A model generated the notes under the pieces. The model was given only the letters and a program-made list of their open reading frames with translations, was not told the DNA's origin and did not search any database. Shown here piece by piece: positions 1 through 8,032 of a DNA stretch of 64,000 nucleotides (the stretch's first letter is position 1; each line of letters starts with the position of its first letter). Origin of the DNA: CAYQJS01 sp964417895 (GTDB lineage Bacteria; Chloroflexota; UBA6077; SHYK01); assembly GCA_964417895.1 (NCBI GenBank), contig CAYQJS010000018.1, positions 1 to 64,000 of the forward strand. The letters run 5' to 3'. Made by a program: the position numbers and the translations under genes.

Positions 1-601
1 GAGGTGCAACACTAAATTCGTCCCCCGAGTGTCTCATTCCTATTGACAGGTTCCGGTTCTCTTCGATGAGATGGATGCACTAATTCAAACTCGCGGTGGG
101 CAGGTGCTTTCAGACATAACCCGACAGTTCTTGACGACTAGCATGTTGCCTAAGCTGGCAGCGCTTAATGACAGGGCTCAGGTCCTCTTTTTCATGACGA
201 CGAATCACCGCGGAGATTTAGACCCCGCCGCCCTGAGGCCCGGGAGGTTCGATTTGCATCTTTGCGTGGGTCCTCCGTCGTGGAACCGAAAAACAGAAGG
301 CCTAGGCAGATTCTTGCTTCACGAGGCGCCCGACAAGGTCAACGATGCAAAGGCGGAGCTGGACCGGCTCACGAGTCATGCCAATGCGGCTACAAAAACG
401 CAACTCGACCTGCTGACTTTTAGCGAAACGAAGGGGTTCTTTGACGAGTTGAGTAAGAGCGGCCCCGGGCTCGCGGATGCACTTAAGGGCCTGACACCTG
501 AAGAGTTCCGAAGGCGAGTCGACGAGTGGTACAGGTACACCTCCTGGGAATCGCTAAAGGAGGAGTATCAACGCGATCAATTACTGTCGATCACCCAGTA
601 G
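1..601 (+). CDS. AAA+ ATPase, C-terminal part (cut by window edge, one frameshift)
   Basis: The readable part starts with a Walker B motif (PVLFFDEMDAL, about 53-85), continues through sensor 1 (MTTNH) and an arginine-finger segment (ALRPGRFD, about 234-252), and ends at a TAG at 599-601. This is the second half of an AAA+ ATPase module. Just upstream of Walker B the frame is closed by a TGA at 44-46, but the neighbouring frame reads openly from base 3 through LIPIDRF, so one missing base near 52-55 would join them. The start lies outside the window. The gene converges on the fusion gene that follows, and their 3' ends overlap by 21 bases. Walker A cannot be seen, so the subfamily is undetermined. 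Confidence 0.7.
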
Positions 602-2950
602 TTCCGCACTGGCCTGGAGGCCCCGGATTAAAGGCTGGAGAATCGTCGATACGCCGACCTCTAGGGGCAAGACCGCGTCGCCGGAAAAGACCGGTTCGGT
701 AACGCGTGCCATCATCTTGGCCTGGCGGCCTTGTTCTGACGCAAGGCGAGCGTCGAACACCGCACGCGAATCGTCCCTTCGCTTCCCGTAAGCTTTGCTA
801 CCGCATGCGGGACATCCGTCACTGCCTATGTCCTGGCCGACCCACCCACATTCGTTGCATGAAAATCTTTGGTCTGCACGGTGGCGAATGATCTCGTACG
901 GGGCCACAAGGTGAACGAACATCAACGGCTCGAAGAGCTGACGGGCTGCGGCAAGCTGATCGGAATGGCGAGGAAACCCGTCCAAGACCACGGCCTGATG
1001 TCCCTCTGCAACCAATTCTTCGACAATACGGAGTACCAGCTCTTCAGGCGCCAGAGCTCCAGCCTCAAGACTAGTTCGTAGGGCCATGTCCGTGGCTGCT
1101 ACAGCCCTCAGCCGGTTCCCTATTGCGAGACAGGGCCAACCGAGGCGGTTTGCTAGCTCACGCGCAAAAGAAGTCTTGCCAGAGCCCGGCAATCCCACGA
1201 CTGATATAGCAGCCGGCCTCTTGCGATGTTGCCCTTCCGCCAACGGCCAGGCAGTTTGGCCGATCGCGCGCGGAACGATGAGGTGCCCTTCATCGTCAGC
1301 GCCAACGCTTTCGTAATCGCCAGCGAGATAAAACAGTCCAACCAAGGCAGACGTGATTGCGTCCAATTCGTCGTGGGACGCGGGCCCTTTCAGTTCCACG
1401 CCTAGGTCTTCAAGACCATATTGCAGCTGTGCAACGCCTGACCTCTTCCGCAAGATCCCGAGAATATCTTGCGCGGCCCCCGGATACGATTCGATGACAT
1501 GCAAACCTTGCCGCGTCAAGGCTGTGGAGAGCTGAACTCCTCGGTGCGTCAACGACTGCATATGTCGGATCAGGGCGGGATAAGCAGGAATCCGTCGGGA
1601 CCACAAGGCGCGTTCAATGTCTCGAACGATTCCCCCCGATGCCCTACAAGGACTGTCGTCCCACACCGAGGCTCGACCACGTGGCAGACATAACGGGGCA
1701 TCTATCGACACAACGTCAGGGTGAACCTCCGTCGTCAGCTCGATCAGTTCCTCGTCAGAGAACACGATCGAAGAGCGGACGCCTTCTTCTTCAAAGGCTG
1801 CCCAACCCGTAGGCCTGTTGGGGTTCCCTCTCAGGTCTATACCAACAACAACAGGCTCGCGACCAAGACGAACCCTGGCTTTCTGGACCACCTGCTTCAC
1901 ACTGGGTCGACATTCGTGCCAGGCTGCACGGACACTGCTTAGGGGGGTGGGTTGCTTGCCCTTCTGAAAGCCCAGGGTTGGTGTTGGGTCGGCTCTTGGT
2001 GTCGTCTGGAACGCGGGGCTCAAGCGAGCGCAAAGCTGTCTTGCCAGGGCCTCCAACATCTCCACGTCCTCAAGGTTGTAGGCTAGCAGCCGGTCGAAGG
2101 CATCCGCGTCACCTGCCAACGCCCTAAACCAGAAGGCAACCGCGTCGCTTCCGCGGGTATCGCGAACCGACTCTCTTCGAACCAGGCCCAGGGCCGCTTC
2201 CGCCTGCTTTTGCCCCCCGCGCAGTCCCAGTGTTGCGGCGAGATAGCGGAGATCGACATGTGCTCTGGGGCGGGGTAGCCCCGGAATATGCTCGCTCAGG
2301 AAGGGGAGATCGAATCGCTGCCCGTTGAAGGTAACGACAAGGGGAGCAACTTCTATGAGGCGACGGAGGCCGTCGAGCGGCTCAGGCCACGCCCATTGGA
2401 GAACCCGCCCGTGAAAGGCGACGCCAATTACCGTGACCCGATTATGACGTATGGAGAGTCCAGTAGTCTCGATGTCAAGGTAGAGGACATCTGACAAAAT
2501 AGCTGATAGGATCCGCCAGTGCTGGCTGGGGCGGAGCCGGCCCAGGAAGAAGTCAAGCTGCCTTGCTTCCCATGATTCTTTCGACCGCTCGATCAGCGAA
2601 AGCCATTGGTCGACCAACCCATGCCAAGTCCCATTTCTCCCGCCCGCCGCGCTAGCGAGGGGATGGATCGGAGAGGATGGCGAACGCACGGAGTAGGCCG
2701 TCAGCGCGTCGGCCAACTGCTGCCAGCTTCGGACTCCTCGTTCCCAGAGCGCGCGTTCACGCTTGGGGCCTATATGTGGTAGATGAACCAGAGTCATCTC
2801 CAACAAGTGGGTGGCCTCGGAATCCGAGACACCTGTCTGAGGCTCACGGCTGAGGCCGCGGCGTCGGCCCACGGCGAGAGGCGGGGTGCGCTCTTGAGCG
2901 GACCGTGACAACTCCTTGATAGATAGGGAGCTCGGGCTATTGTCAGGCAC
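581..2950 (-). CDS. Three-enzyme fusion: HhH/RNase H-like exonuclease + DUF429 + adenylate-kinase-like domain
   Basis: This 789-residue protein combines modules normally found apart. Residues 52-82 form a helix-hairpin-helix (HLPHIGPKRE). Residues 154-305 are a YprB-type DEDD exonuclease domain: DIET at 159-162, FNGQRFDLPF at 208-217, and YNLEDVEML at 291-299. Residues 366-545 match DUF429, itself an RNase H-like fold: GIDLRG, SIDAPL, ESYPG and HDELDA. Residues 581-760 look like adenylate kinase: P-loop GLPGSGKTS, DGFPR, and a four-cysteine zinc LID (C698, C701, C713, C716). The start is a GTG that overlaps the end of the XRE regulator gene by 8 bases, so translation is probably coupled. All catalytic motifs look intact. 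The biological role is unknown; a role in nucleic-acid or nucleotide processing, perhaps defence, is inference. Confidence 0.85.
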   Translation of the reverse strand: MPDNSPSSLSIKELSRSAQERTPPLAVGRRRGLSREPQTGVSDSEATHLLEMTLVHLPHIGPKRERALWERGVRSWQQLADALTAYSVRSPSSPIHPLASAAGGRNGTWHGLVDQWLSLIERSKESWEARQLDFFLGRLRPSQHWRILSAILSDVLYLDIETTGLSIRHNRVTVIGVAFHGRVLQWAWPEPLDGLRRLIEVAPLVVTFNGQRFDLPFLSEHIPGLPRPRAHVDLRYLAATLGLRGGQKQAEAALGLVRRESVRDTRGSDAVAFWFRALAGDADAFDRLLAYNLEDVEMLEALARQLCARLSPAFQTTPRADPTPTLGFQKGKQPTPLSSVRAAWHECRPSVKQVVQKARVRLGREPVVVGIDLRGNPNRPTGWAAFEEEGVRSSIVFSDEELIELTTEVHPDVVSIDAPLCLPRGRASVWDDSPCRASGGIVRDIERALWSRRIPAYPALIRHMQSLTHRGVQLSTALTRQGLHVIESYPGAAQDILGILRKRSGVAQLQYGLEDLGVELKGPASHDELDAITSALVGLFYLAGDYESVGADDEGHLIVPRAIGQTAWPLAEGQHRKRPAAISVVGLPGSGKTSFARELANRLGWPCLAIGNRLRAVAATDMALRTSLEAGALAPEELVLRIVEELVAEGHQAVVLDGFPRHSDQLAAARQLFEPLMFVHLVAPYEIIRHRADQRFSCNECGWVGQDIGSDGCPACGSKAYGKRRDDSRAVFDARLASEQGRQAKMMARVTEPVFSGDAVLPLEVGVSTILQPLIRGLQASAELLGDRQ

Positions 2951-3158
2951 CGAAAGCCCTCGTTGAATCCTCGTCAGTCAGTTGCTCGGGTGCGACCTCG
3001 AGAGCATCGGCAAGCTTTCGGACCGTTTGCCCATGCGGCTGCCCTACCCCGCTCTCCAGCCGTTTGATGGTGCTAACGGCAACGCCGGATTTCGTCGCCA
3101 GCTCCATTTGGCTCAAGAACTTCCTTCGCCGCACCTCCACGAGCTTCGACAGCCGCAA
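2943..3158 (-). CDS. XRE-family HTH transcriptional regulator
   Basis: A 71-residue single-domain Cro/CI-type repressor. The helix-turn-helix covers residues 15-45 (QMELATKSGVAVSTIKRLES), followed by the usual PHGQTVRKLADALEV helix. The start is TTG, supported by a GGGGGA ribosome-binding site six bases upstream. It is the first gene of a two-gene operon with the three-enzyme fusion, the stop of one overlapping the start of the next. An inverted repeat lies 22 bases upstream of the start, so the protein probably represses its own operon, as small XRE proteins of defence and toxin modules often do. Confidence 0.85.
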   Translation of the reverse strand: MRLSKLVEVRRRKFLSQMELATKSGVAVSTIKRLESGVGQPHGQTVRKLADALEVAPEQLTDEDSTRAFGA

Positions 3159-3179
3159 CGCAGTCCCCCGTATCGTTCC

Positions 3180-3198
3180 TTAATCGTACCACAATTAA
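3180..3198. promoter_or_regulatory. Candidate operator (8-3-8 inverted repeat) upstream of XRE operon
   Basis: TTAATCGT and ACAATTAA flank a 3-base spacer; the arms match at 7 of 8 positions. It is an AT-rich island in a very GC-rich region, directly upstream of the XRE start, where a promoter and autoregulatory operator would be expected. Binding by the XRE protein is inferred. Confidence 0.5.
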
Positions 3199-3540
3199 CC
3201 CAATATTAGCCTGTTCCGAACCCTTTATTGGCGGCAGGGCTGGATGGAGGTGAGCGGGTGGTTTGGCACGAGTGGCTAAAAGGATGGCGTCGTGGTCGCT
3301 GGGGCGGGTCCGAGGGTTAGGCGGAACGACGTGGCACTGCGGCGCGCCTGGGCTTGCACAGTATGCGGAGCTGCAAGGAATGAAGAGACCCTCCCTGCCA
3401 TCGTCCGGCCGAGAGGGTCACCGAGGGTGGAATGGACTTCGGGGCATCTCTACCCCTGACGCGCCGTCAGGCGACGGGTGAACGTGGGTCGCCGGACGGC
3501 CTCAGTGCGCGGGCTTGCAGAATTCCGGGTGGAAAGTGCT
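3199..3540. other. Intergenic region without a convincing gene
   Basis: About 340 bases lie between the XRE operon promoter and the end of the LLM gene. Open frames here lack ribosome-binding sites and resemble nothing I recognise. A short hairpin (CTGACG/CGTCAG) lies near 3456-3471. No tRNA or known riboswitch is visible. Confidence 0.5.
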
Positions 3541-4740
3541 CTAGCCTTCAGCCCGCATGACGCGCTCTTGGACGGCTGGCGCGGGCTCGGGAGCGGGCGG
3601 CGCGCCGTCCACCTCGGGCGTATTATCCAACTCGCGGATCTCCGGGTAGACCTCTTCGGCGAACAGCTTCATGCTGCGCTGCGTCAGCTCTGCGCTCAGT
3701 GCCCCGGCCTGGTTCATCATCATCAGGTGGCCCACTCCACGCTTGTGCCACTCCTTGATCTGCCTGGCTACGGTCGTCGGGCTGCCGGCGATGACGATGC
3801 CCTTTGACATCAGCGACTCGAAGGTGTCCCCGCGCGGCTTGTCCATCCCCGAGAGGATCATCATGTTGGTCTTCACCGAGTTGAAGCCGGGCGGGTTGCT
3901 GAAGCCCGGATGGCGCTTCCGGCCCGTGTACCACATCAGCTCACGCCCCTCGTCCCACGCCTGCTCGTCGGTCTCCGCCGTGTAGCACAACGCGAGATAG
4001 GCGAAGCGGTCGTTCCCCGGGGCGGGGAGCCCCATCTCCGCCGTACGACGACGGTAGATGTCGTAGAGTCGCGTCACATCGTCGTAGGCCATGAGGAACG
4101 CGGCGAACACGTACTGGTGGTCGGCCACCCAGGGCACGTTATCCGGTGAGGTGCCCGTGATCCAGATGGGCGGATGCGGCCGCTGGTACGGCTGGGGCCA
4201 GACGTTGGCGTAGCGGTAATGCCAGTGCTTCCCCTCCCAGTTGAAGGGCTCCGGCGTCGTCCACGCCTTCACGATGAGATCGTGTGACTCCTCGAACCGC
4301 TCGCGGGTCAGCGCAGGGTTCGTGTTGGCGGGGTGCACTTCGGTCCCGACGCCCCGAACGAAGCCGGAAATGATGCGGCCGCGGCTGAGGCAGTCCAGCA
4401 TGGCAACCTCTTCCGCGACGCGCAGCGGATTGTCGCGATGAGCCAGCGGATTGCCCAGGAGGCAGATCTTCGCGCGCTTGGTTTCGCGCGCCAGCGCCGC
4501 GGCCGGGATCGTGATGCAGGCGTCGGTGCACGTCGCGGTCTGGTGGTGCTCATTGAGCATGATCTCGAGGCCCAGCTCGTCCGCGTAGATGTGTTCATCG
4601 ATGTAGCGGTTATAGAGGTCGGCCCCGATCTTCGGGTCGAAGTATTTGTTGGGCAGGATGACCCGAGGCGAGTTCAACTCGATCTCGGCTTCCGGCGGGA
4701 AGTACGGATAGGGCATCTCGGTGAAATGGTAGGCAAGCAT
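3541..4740 (-). CDS. LLM-class flavin-dependent oxidoreductase
   Basis: A 399-residue protein of the bacterial-luciferase-like TIM-barrel superfamily, which uses FMN or F420 for monooxygenation or hydride transfer. Recognisable blocks are the N-terminal LNEHHQT segment, the ALARETKRAKICLLGNPLAHRDNPLRVAEE strand-helix (broken here as ALARETKRAKI and RDNPLRVAEE), the SRGRIISGFVRG core and PIWITGTSP. Length fits the family. A proline/alanine/glutamate-rich tail follows residue 370. It is followed downstream on the same strand by no partner, and the alpha/beta hydrolase gene lies 11 bases upstream, so the two are likely cotranscribed. The substrate is unknown. Confidence 0.85.
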   Translation of the reverse strand: MLAYHFTEMPYPYFPPEAEIELNSPRVILPNKYFDPKIGADLYNRYIDEHIYADELGLEIMLNEHHQTATCTDACITIPAAALARETKRAKICLLGNPLAHRDNPLRVAEEVAMLDCLSRGRIISGFVRGVGTEVHPANTNPALTRERFEESHDLIVKAWTTPEPFNWEGKHWHYRYANVWPQPYQRPHPPIWITGTSPDNVPWVADHQYVFAAFLMAYDDVTRLYDIYRRRTAEMGLPAPGNDRFAYLALCYTAETDEQAWDEGRELMWYTGRKRHPGFSNPPGFNSVKTNMMILSGMDKPRGDTFESLMSKGIVIAGSPTTVARQIKEWHKRGVGHLMMMNQAGALSAELTQRSMKLFAEEVYPEIRELDNTPEVDGAPPAPEPAPAVQERVMRAEG

Positions 4741-4751
4741 CGGTAGCCTCC

Positions 4752-5534
4752 TTACCTCAGAAATTCCGCGACCGTGGAAACAAAGCTCTCGACCTGCTCG
4801 CGATGCGGGTAGTGCCCGGCGTCCGGGATGGCCACGAACCTCGCGCCCGGGATGCCGTCGGCGAAGGCCTTGCCATAGCTGCGCGACACGACCTGGTCGT
4901 TCTCGCCCCAGATCACCAGGGTCTGGGCCGTCACACGGTGCAGGCGCTGCCGCAGCTTGGGGTTATGCATGTATGGCTTCCATCCATAGTACAGGGCCGA
5001 TTCCTGGTTACGGAGCATGGCTTCCAGGAGAGTCGGCTCGAGCCCCGGCGCAGGCAAGGGCACACGGTGCGCCTCGGGGTCGTGCCACACCATCGCCTGG
5101 ACCTGGTCACCACTCAAGATGAAGGGGTCCGCGATGTCCCGCGTCTCGCGGTCGGAGACCTTGATGCCAACGCTGTCGACCAGGACCAGCCGGTCAATGG
5201 CCTGTGGGCACCGCACCGCCATCTCGGCCGCGATCCAGCCGCCCAGGCCGAACCCGATCACCCGAGCAGGCGTCAGTCGCTGCTGCGCGAGCAGGTCCAG
5301 GTAGAAATAGGCCAGGTCGTCGATGGTGTCGTGGCCATCGAGCCTCGGCGAGCCGCCGAACCCTGGGTGAGAGGGCGCGATGACCTCGAAGTGCTCCGCG
5401 AGCCGCTCGTGGACCGGCTCCCAACCCCACCAGCCGTAGCTGCCGTGCAGCAGTACGACCGGGCGCCCGGCTCCCCCACGGCGTACCTCGATTTCGCCGC
5501 CCGCGACGGACATCATCTGCACATGGTCGATCAT
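4752..5534 (-). CDS. Alpha/beta hydrolase-fold protein with glycine in place of nucleophile serine
   Basis: A 260-residue alpha/beta hydrolase fold. The oxyanion strand VVLLHGSYG, the acid loop WGENDQVV and the histidine loop DAGHYPH are all present. The nucleophile elbow, however, reads G94-F-G-L-G98, so the serine expected at position 96 is glycine. The protein cannot use the usual serine mechanism; it may be a cofactor-free lyase, a binding protein or inactive. I chose the ATG at 5534 because the upstream extension is translated from the ATTGCGGATTG repeat. The gene lies just upstream of the LLM oxidoreductase on the same strand. Confidence 0.8.
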   Translation of the reverse strand: MIDHVQMMSVAGGEIEVRRGGAGRPVVLLHGSYGWWGWEPVHERLAEHFEVIAPSHPGFGGSPRLDGHDTIDDLAYFYLDLLAQQRLTPARVIGFGLGGWIAAEMAVRCPQAIDRLVLVDSVGIKVSDRETRDIADPFILSGDQVQAMVWHDPEAHRVPLPAPGLEPTLLEAMLRNQESALYYGWKPYMHNPKLRQRLHRVTAQTLVIWGENDQVVSRSYGKAFADGIPGARFVAIPDAGHYPHREQVESFVSTVAEFLR

Positions 5535-5705
5535 GATTGCGGATTGCAGATTGCGGATTGCGGATTGAAGAGCAGCGCAAATTGCAGAACCTGCACCGCG
5601 GGGATCGGGGTGCCACGGCTCACTACGCCGCACGCAGGCCGCGCGCGAGCGTGGCCTTCACTCATTCCTCATTCCGCAGTCCGCAATCCGCAATCCGCAA
5701 TCGTC
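5533..5705. repeat. Inverted array of ATTGCGGATTG-type short repeats
   Basis: Bases 5533-5569 contain three to four copies of a GGATTGC motif. Bases 5668-5704 contain the same array in reverse complement (GCAATCC copies). They flank about 100 bases with no gene, between the hydrolase start and the cupin stop. The arrangement is a long imperfect inverted repeat of a type common in environmental genomes. Confidence 0.8.
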
Positions 5706-6204
5706 AGAGGCCACGCGAGTTGACGTGCTCGGGCAGAATGTCGCCCGCCCGCCGGAAAGAGCGCCGCCCGACAGGGCTGGGCTTCACCGGCTCGGTCGCC
5801 ACCTGGCAGAGCACCAGATAGTCGTCGGTGTCGTTACACAGCTGGTAATAGTGCCCTGCCTTGATATGGACCAGCTCGCCCGGGCTGAGGGTGATCTCCT
5901 CGCCCTCGTTGATGCCCCGGATGGTCAAATGACCCTCCCAGACCATGAAGATGTGCTCGGAGCCCGGGTGGCAGTGCATCTCGTCGCGTCGCCGCGGCGC
6001 ATAGACGTTCAGCGCCACGTGCGCTCGCTTGTTCTGGGTCGCTGCGATGTACGAGCCCTGGTCTTTGACGCGGACGTTGTCCGGGATGCTGACCACCTGC
6101 CAGCTCGGCGTCGTCAGTTTCTGCCGCGTCGTGACATCGCTATGGTCGTATGGGCTGAGCTGGCGATCGTCGCGGTATTCCCTTACTTTCGTCGCCTCGG
6201 CCAT
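5704..6204 (-). CDS. Cupin-domain protein
   Basis: A 166-residue single cupin. The metal-binding motif 1 is visible as DEMHCHPGSEHIFMVWEG, and motif 2 as PGELVHIKAGHYYQL, giving the usual histidine ligands. The ATG at 6204 has a GAGAGGA ribosome-binding site and matches the start of the close paralogue at 57591-58094 (same SWQVVSIPDN, RGINxxEEI and RRSFRRAGD blocks), so the longer upstream frame is rejected. Such cupins may be small dioxygenases, isomerases or sensors; its place beside LLM oxidoreductase and hydrolase genes suggests a catabolic role. Confidence 0.85.
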   Translation of the reverse strand: MAEATKVREYRDDRQLSPYDHSDVTTRQKLTTPSWQVVSIPDNVRVKDQGSYIAATQNKRAHVALNVYAPRRRDEMHCHPGSEHIFMVWEGHLTIRGINEGEEITLSPGELVHIKAGHYYQLCNDTDDYLVLCQVATEPVKPSPVGRRSFRRAGDILPEHVNSRGL

Positions 6205-6422
6205 GGTCGTCCTCTCTAGCGCCTGGGGACAGTCCGTCAGTGTAGCAAAGATGGGAGCATTGGGGGTCGGTTCCCCTGGCAAGCTGGATACCGGGTGGGA
6301 GCCGATCAGGGGCTCGCGCAAGCGAGCTGCGGGGGTGGCGCTCGAGCGCGAATTGCGCGCACCCATGGGCGCTATCCTTAAGACGCGACGATGTGGTGGC
6401 CCGAAGCGCGAGGGGGGAAGTG

Positions 6423-7037
6423 ATGCCGCAGTTCACCGATTCCTTACGCGGGTATGCGTTCCCCGTTCACCAGCGAGACCAGTTTCGGTGTGTCTACTGT
6501 GGCCTCGATGGCTCGCGATCTTTCGATGCCTGGCTTGGCTTGTCCTGGGATCATCTCTTGCCCAAGGACGATCCCCGTCGAGACGACCGGGAGTTCATCG
6601 TGACTGCGTGTATGTTCTGCGGCGTCGCCGACGACCGGTACTTCGCCAAGGCCGCGGGGCGAGGGCTCTCATTCTCGGGCAAGACGCCGGAGCAACTGGT
6701 CGACCAGCGGCGGCCCTTCGTCATGAGGGCCCGCGCTGAGTACATGGAGTTCTGGGATGCCAAGGTGCGGTTTCGAGATCAGGGCAAACTGCGGGTGCCC
6801 CCTTATACGAAGGTCCAGGGGCAGTATTTGGCGTTCATTGCTGATTACACGGAGATGAACGGTCGACCGCCGGCCGAGGCCGACATGCAGTGGTACTTCA
6901 GCGTGACGCCTCCATCCGTTCATAACATGGTTTTGACTTTGGAGAGGCGTGGCCTGATTCGGCGAACGCCCGGCCAGGCGCGCTCAATCGAGGTGCTGCT
7001 GCCGCGGGACCAGATCCCGTGGCTTGGTGGTGCTTGA
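6423..7037 (+). CDS. HNH endonuclease-like protein fused to LexA-like winged helix
   Basis: In this 204-residue protein the N-terminal part is an HNH-type module: C23-x2-C26, SWDHLLP with H44, and C63-x2-C66, which would bind a structural zinc. Residues 127-200 resemble the LexA DNA-binding domain: a GQYLAFIADYTEMNGRPP helix, a TPPSVHNMVLTLERRGLI recognition helix and wing, then RRTPGQARSIEV. The LexA peptidase domain is absent. I chose the ATG at 6423, preceded by GAGGGGGG. A DNA-binding domain may direct the nuclease to an operator-like site; that is inference. Confidence 0.75.
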   Translation: MPQFTDSLRGYAFPVHQRDQFRCVYCGLDGSRSFDAWLGLSWDHLLPKDDPRRDDREFIVTACMFCGVADDRYFAKAAGRGLSFSGKTPEQLVDQRRPFVMRARAEYMEFWDAKVRFRDQGKLRVPPYTKVQGQYLAFIADYTEMNGRPPAEADMQWYFSVTPPSVHNMVLTLERRGLIRRTPGQARSIEVLLPRDQIPWLGGA

Positions 7038-7054
7038 CCGGAAGGTGGAACGTA

Positions 7055-7978
7055 ATGCACGCGCATGGAGATCTTGGCCAGGGTCGCTTTCTCGAGTTGG
7101 AGCACTCGGTTGGCGCCATCAGGGTGCACTATCACGAGGTCGGGGAGGGGGATCGGCACGTCGTCTTCGTGCAGACGGGGGGCGCCGGCACGAGCGCTTA
7201 TATGTCATGGTTCCCTAATCTCGCGGCGTTCGCGCAGGCGGGCTATCACGCAGTAGCCCCGGACATGATCGGATTCGGGTTGAGCGCGGTGGTGGGGAAG
7301 CCCGACCAGCGAGTGGACACCACGGAGTACCTGCTCGGCGTCCTCGATGCGCTGGGGGGCGAAGCGGCCCACTTCATCGGGAATTCGATGGGCTCAAACG
7401 CCATCGCACGCCTGGCAGTCGAGCGCCCTGACATGGTGCGCAGCCTGATCTTCACCGGGGGAGAGCCGAGAGTGGACACCGACGAGTCGCGTGCGATCTC
7501 CCGGGAGCTGGGCAAGACTCCTCGGGTAGACTTCGTGCGCCAGATGTTCGGCAAGGCCGAGGTGAGCTTCGAGGACATGCGGCAGGCTACCGCCGCGTTC
7601 TTCTACGATGCCGATCATCCAGCCGTCGATCAGGTTGCTGCGATGCGACTGGAGGCGGTCAAGCGACCGGGCGCGCACGAGCGAGAGCGGGAGGCTGCGT
7701 TCGGCCAGATCGCGCGAGGCCGGGAAACGTTCGAGTCTTCGATCCTCGCCCGGATTCGCGCCCCGACCTATCTGATTCACGGGCGCGACGAGCGGAACTT
7801 CTATCCACCGACAATCGCCCCAGTGCTCCTCGAAGCGGCCATGCAGGCGTGTCTGGTGATCCCGGACTGCAGCTGCACGATCCTCGCGCGCTGCGGCCAT
7901 TGGCCGCAGATCGAGAGGGCGGAGGCTTTCAATACACTCGCGCTCAGGTTCATCGGCGAGGTCGAGTTAGAGGGCTAG
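7055..7978 (+). CDS. Alpha/beta hydrolase, meta-cleavage-product hydrolase-like
   Basis: This 307-residue protein keeps a full catalytic set: GNSMG nucleophile elbow, HGRDERN acid loop and CGHWPQ histidine loop. GNSMG and a cap region of this size are typical of C-C hydrolases acting on meta-cleavage products and related esters. The ATG at 7055 has an AAGGTGG site upstream. It is followed after 54 bases by an SDR gene on the same strand, and then by a lipoprotein and a second hydrolase, suggesting one catabolic transcription unit. The substrate is not known. Confidence 0.8.
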   Translation: MHAHGDLGQGRFLELEHSVGAIRVHYHEVGEGDRHVVFVQTGGAGTSAYMSWFPNLAAFAQAGYHAVAPDMIGFGLSAVVGKPDQRVDTTEYLLGVLDALGGEAAHFIGNSMGSNAIARLAVERPDMVRSLIFTGGEPRVDTDESRAISRELGKTPRVDFVRQMFGKAEVSFEDMRQATAAFFYDADHPAVDQVAAMRLEAVKRPGAHEREREAAFGQIARGRETFESSILARIRAPTYLIHGRDERNFYPPTIAPVLLEAAMQACLVIPDCSCTILARCGHWPQIERAEAFNTLALRFIGEVELEG

Positions 7979-8032
7979 TACCGCGCTCGAAGATGGTCAC
8001 TCCTCGGTACGTCCAAAAGGGGAGGTTTAATA

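Noticed and set aside
44..46. TGA in the AAA ATPase as a recoded codon
   Set aside because: The upstream matching sequence is in another frame, so this is a frameshift and not readthrough.
3420..3480. Possible T-box motif (GAGGGTGGAAT) on the plus strand
   Set aside because: The T-box consensus is only partly matched, no specifier stem or terminator fits, and no plus-strand gene follows; the next gene is on the minus strand.
3263..3481. 72-codon plus-strand frame upstream of the LLM gene stop
   Set aside because: No ribosome-binding site, no similarity, and composition unlike neighbouring genes.
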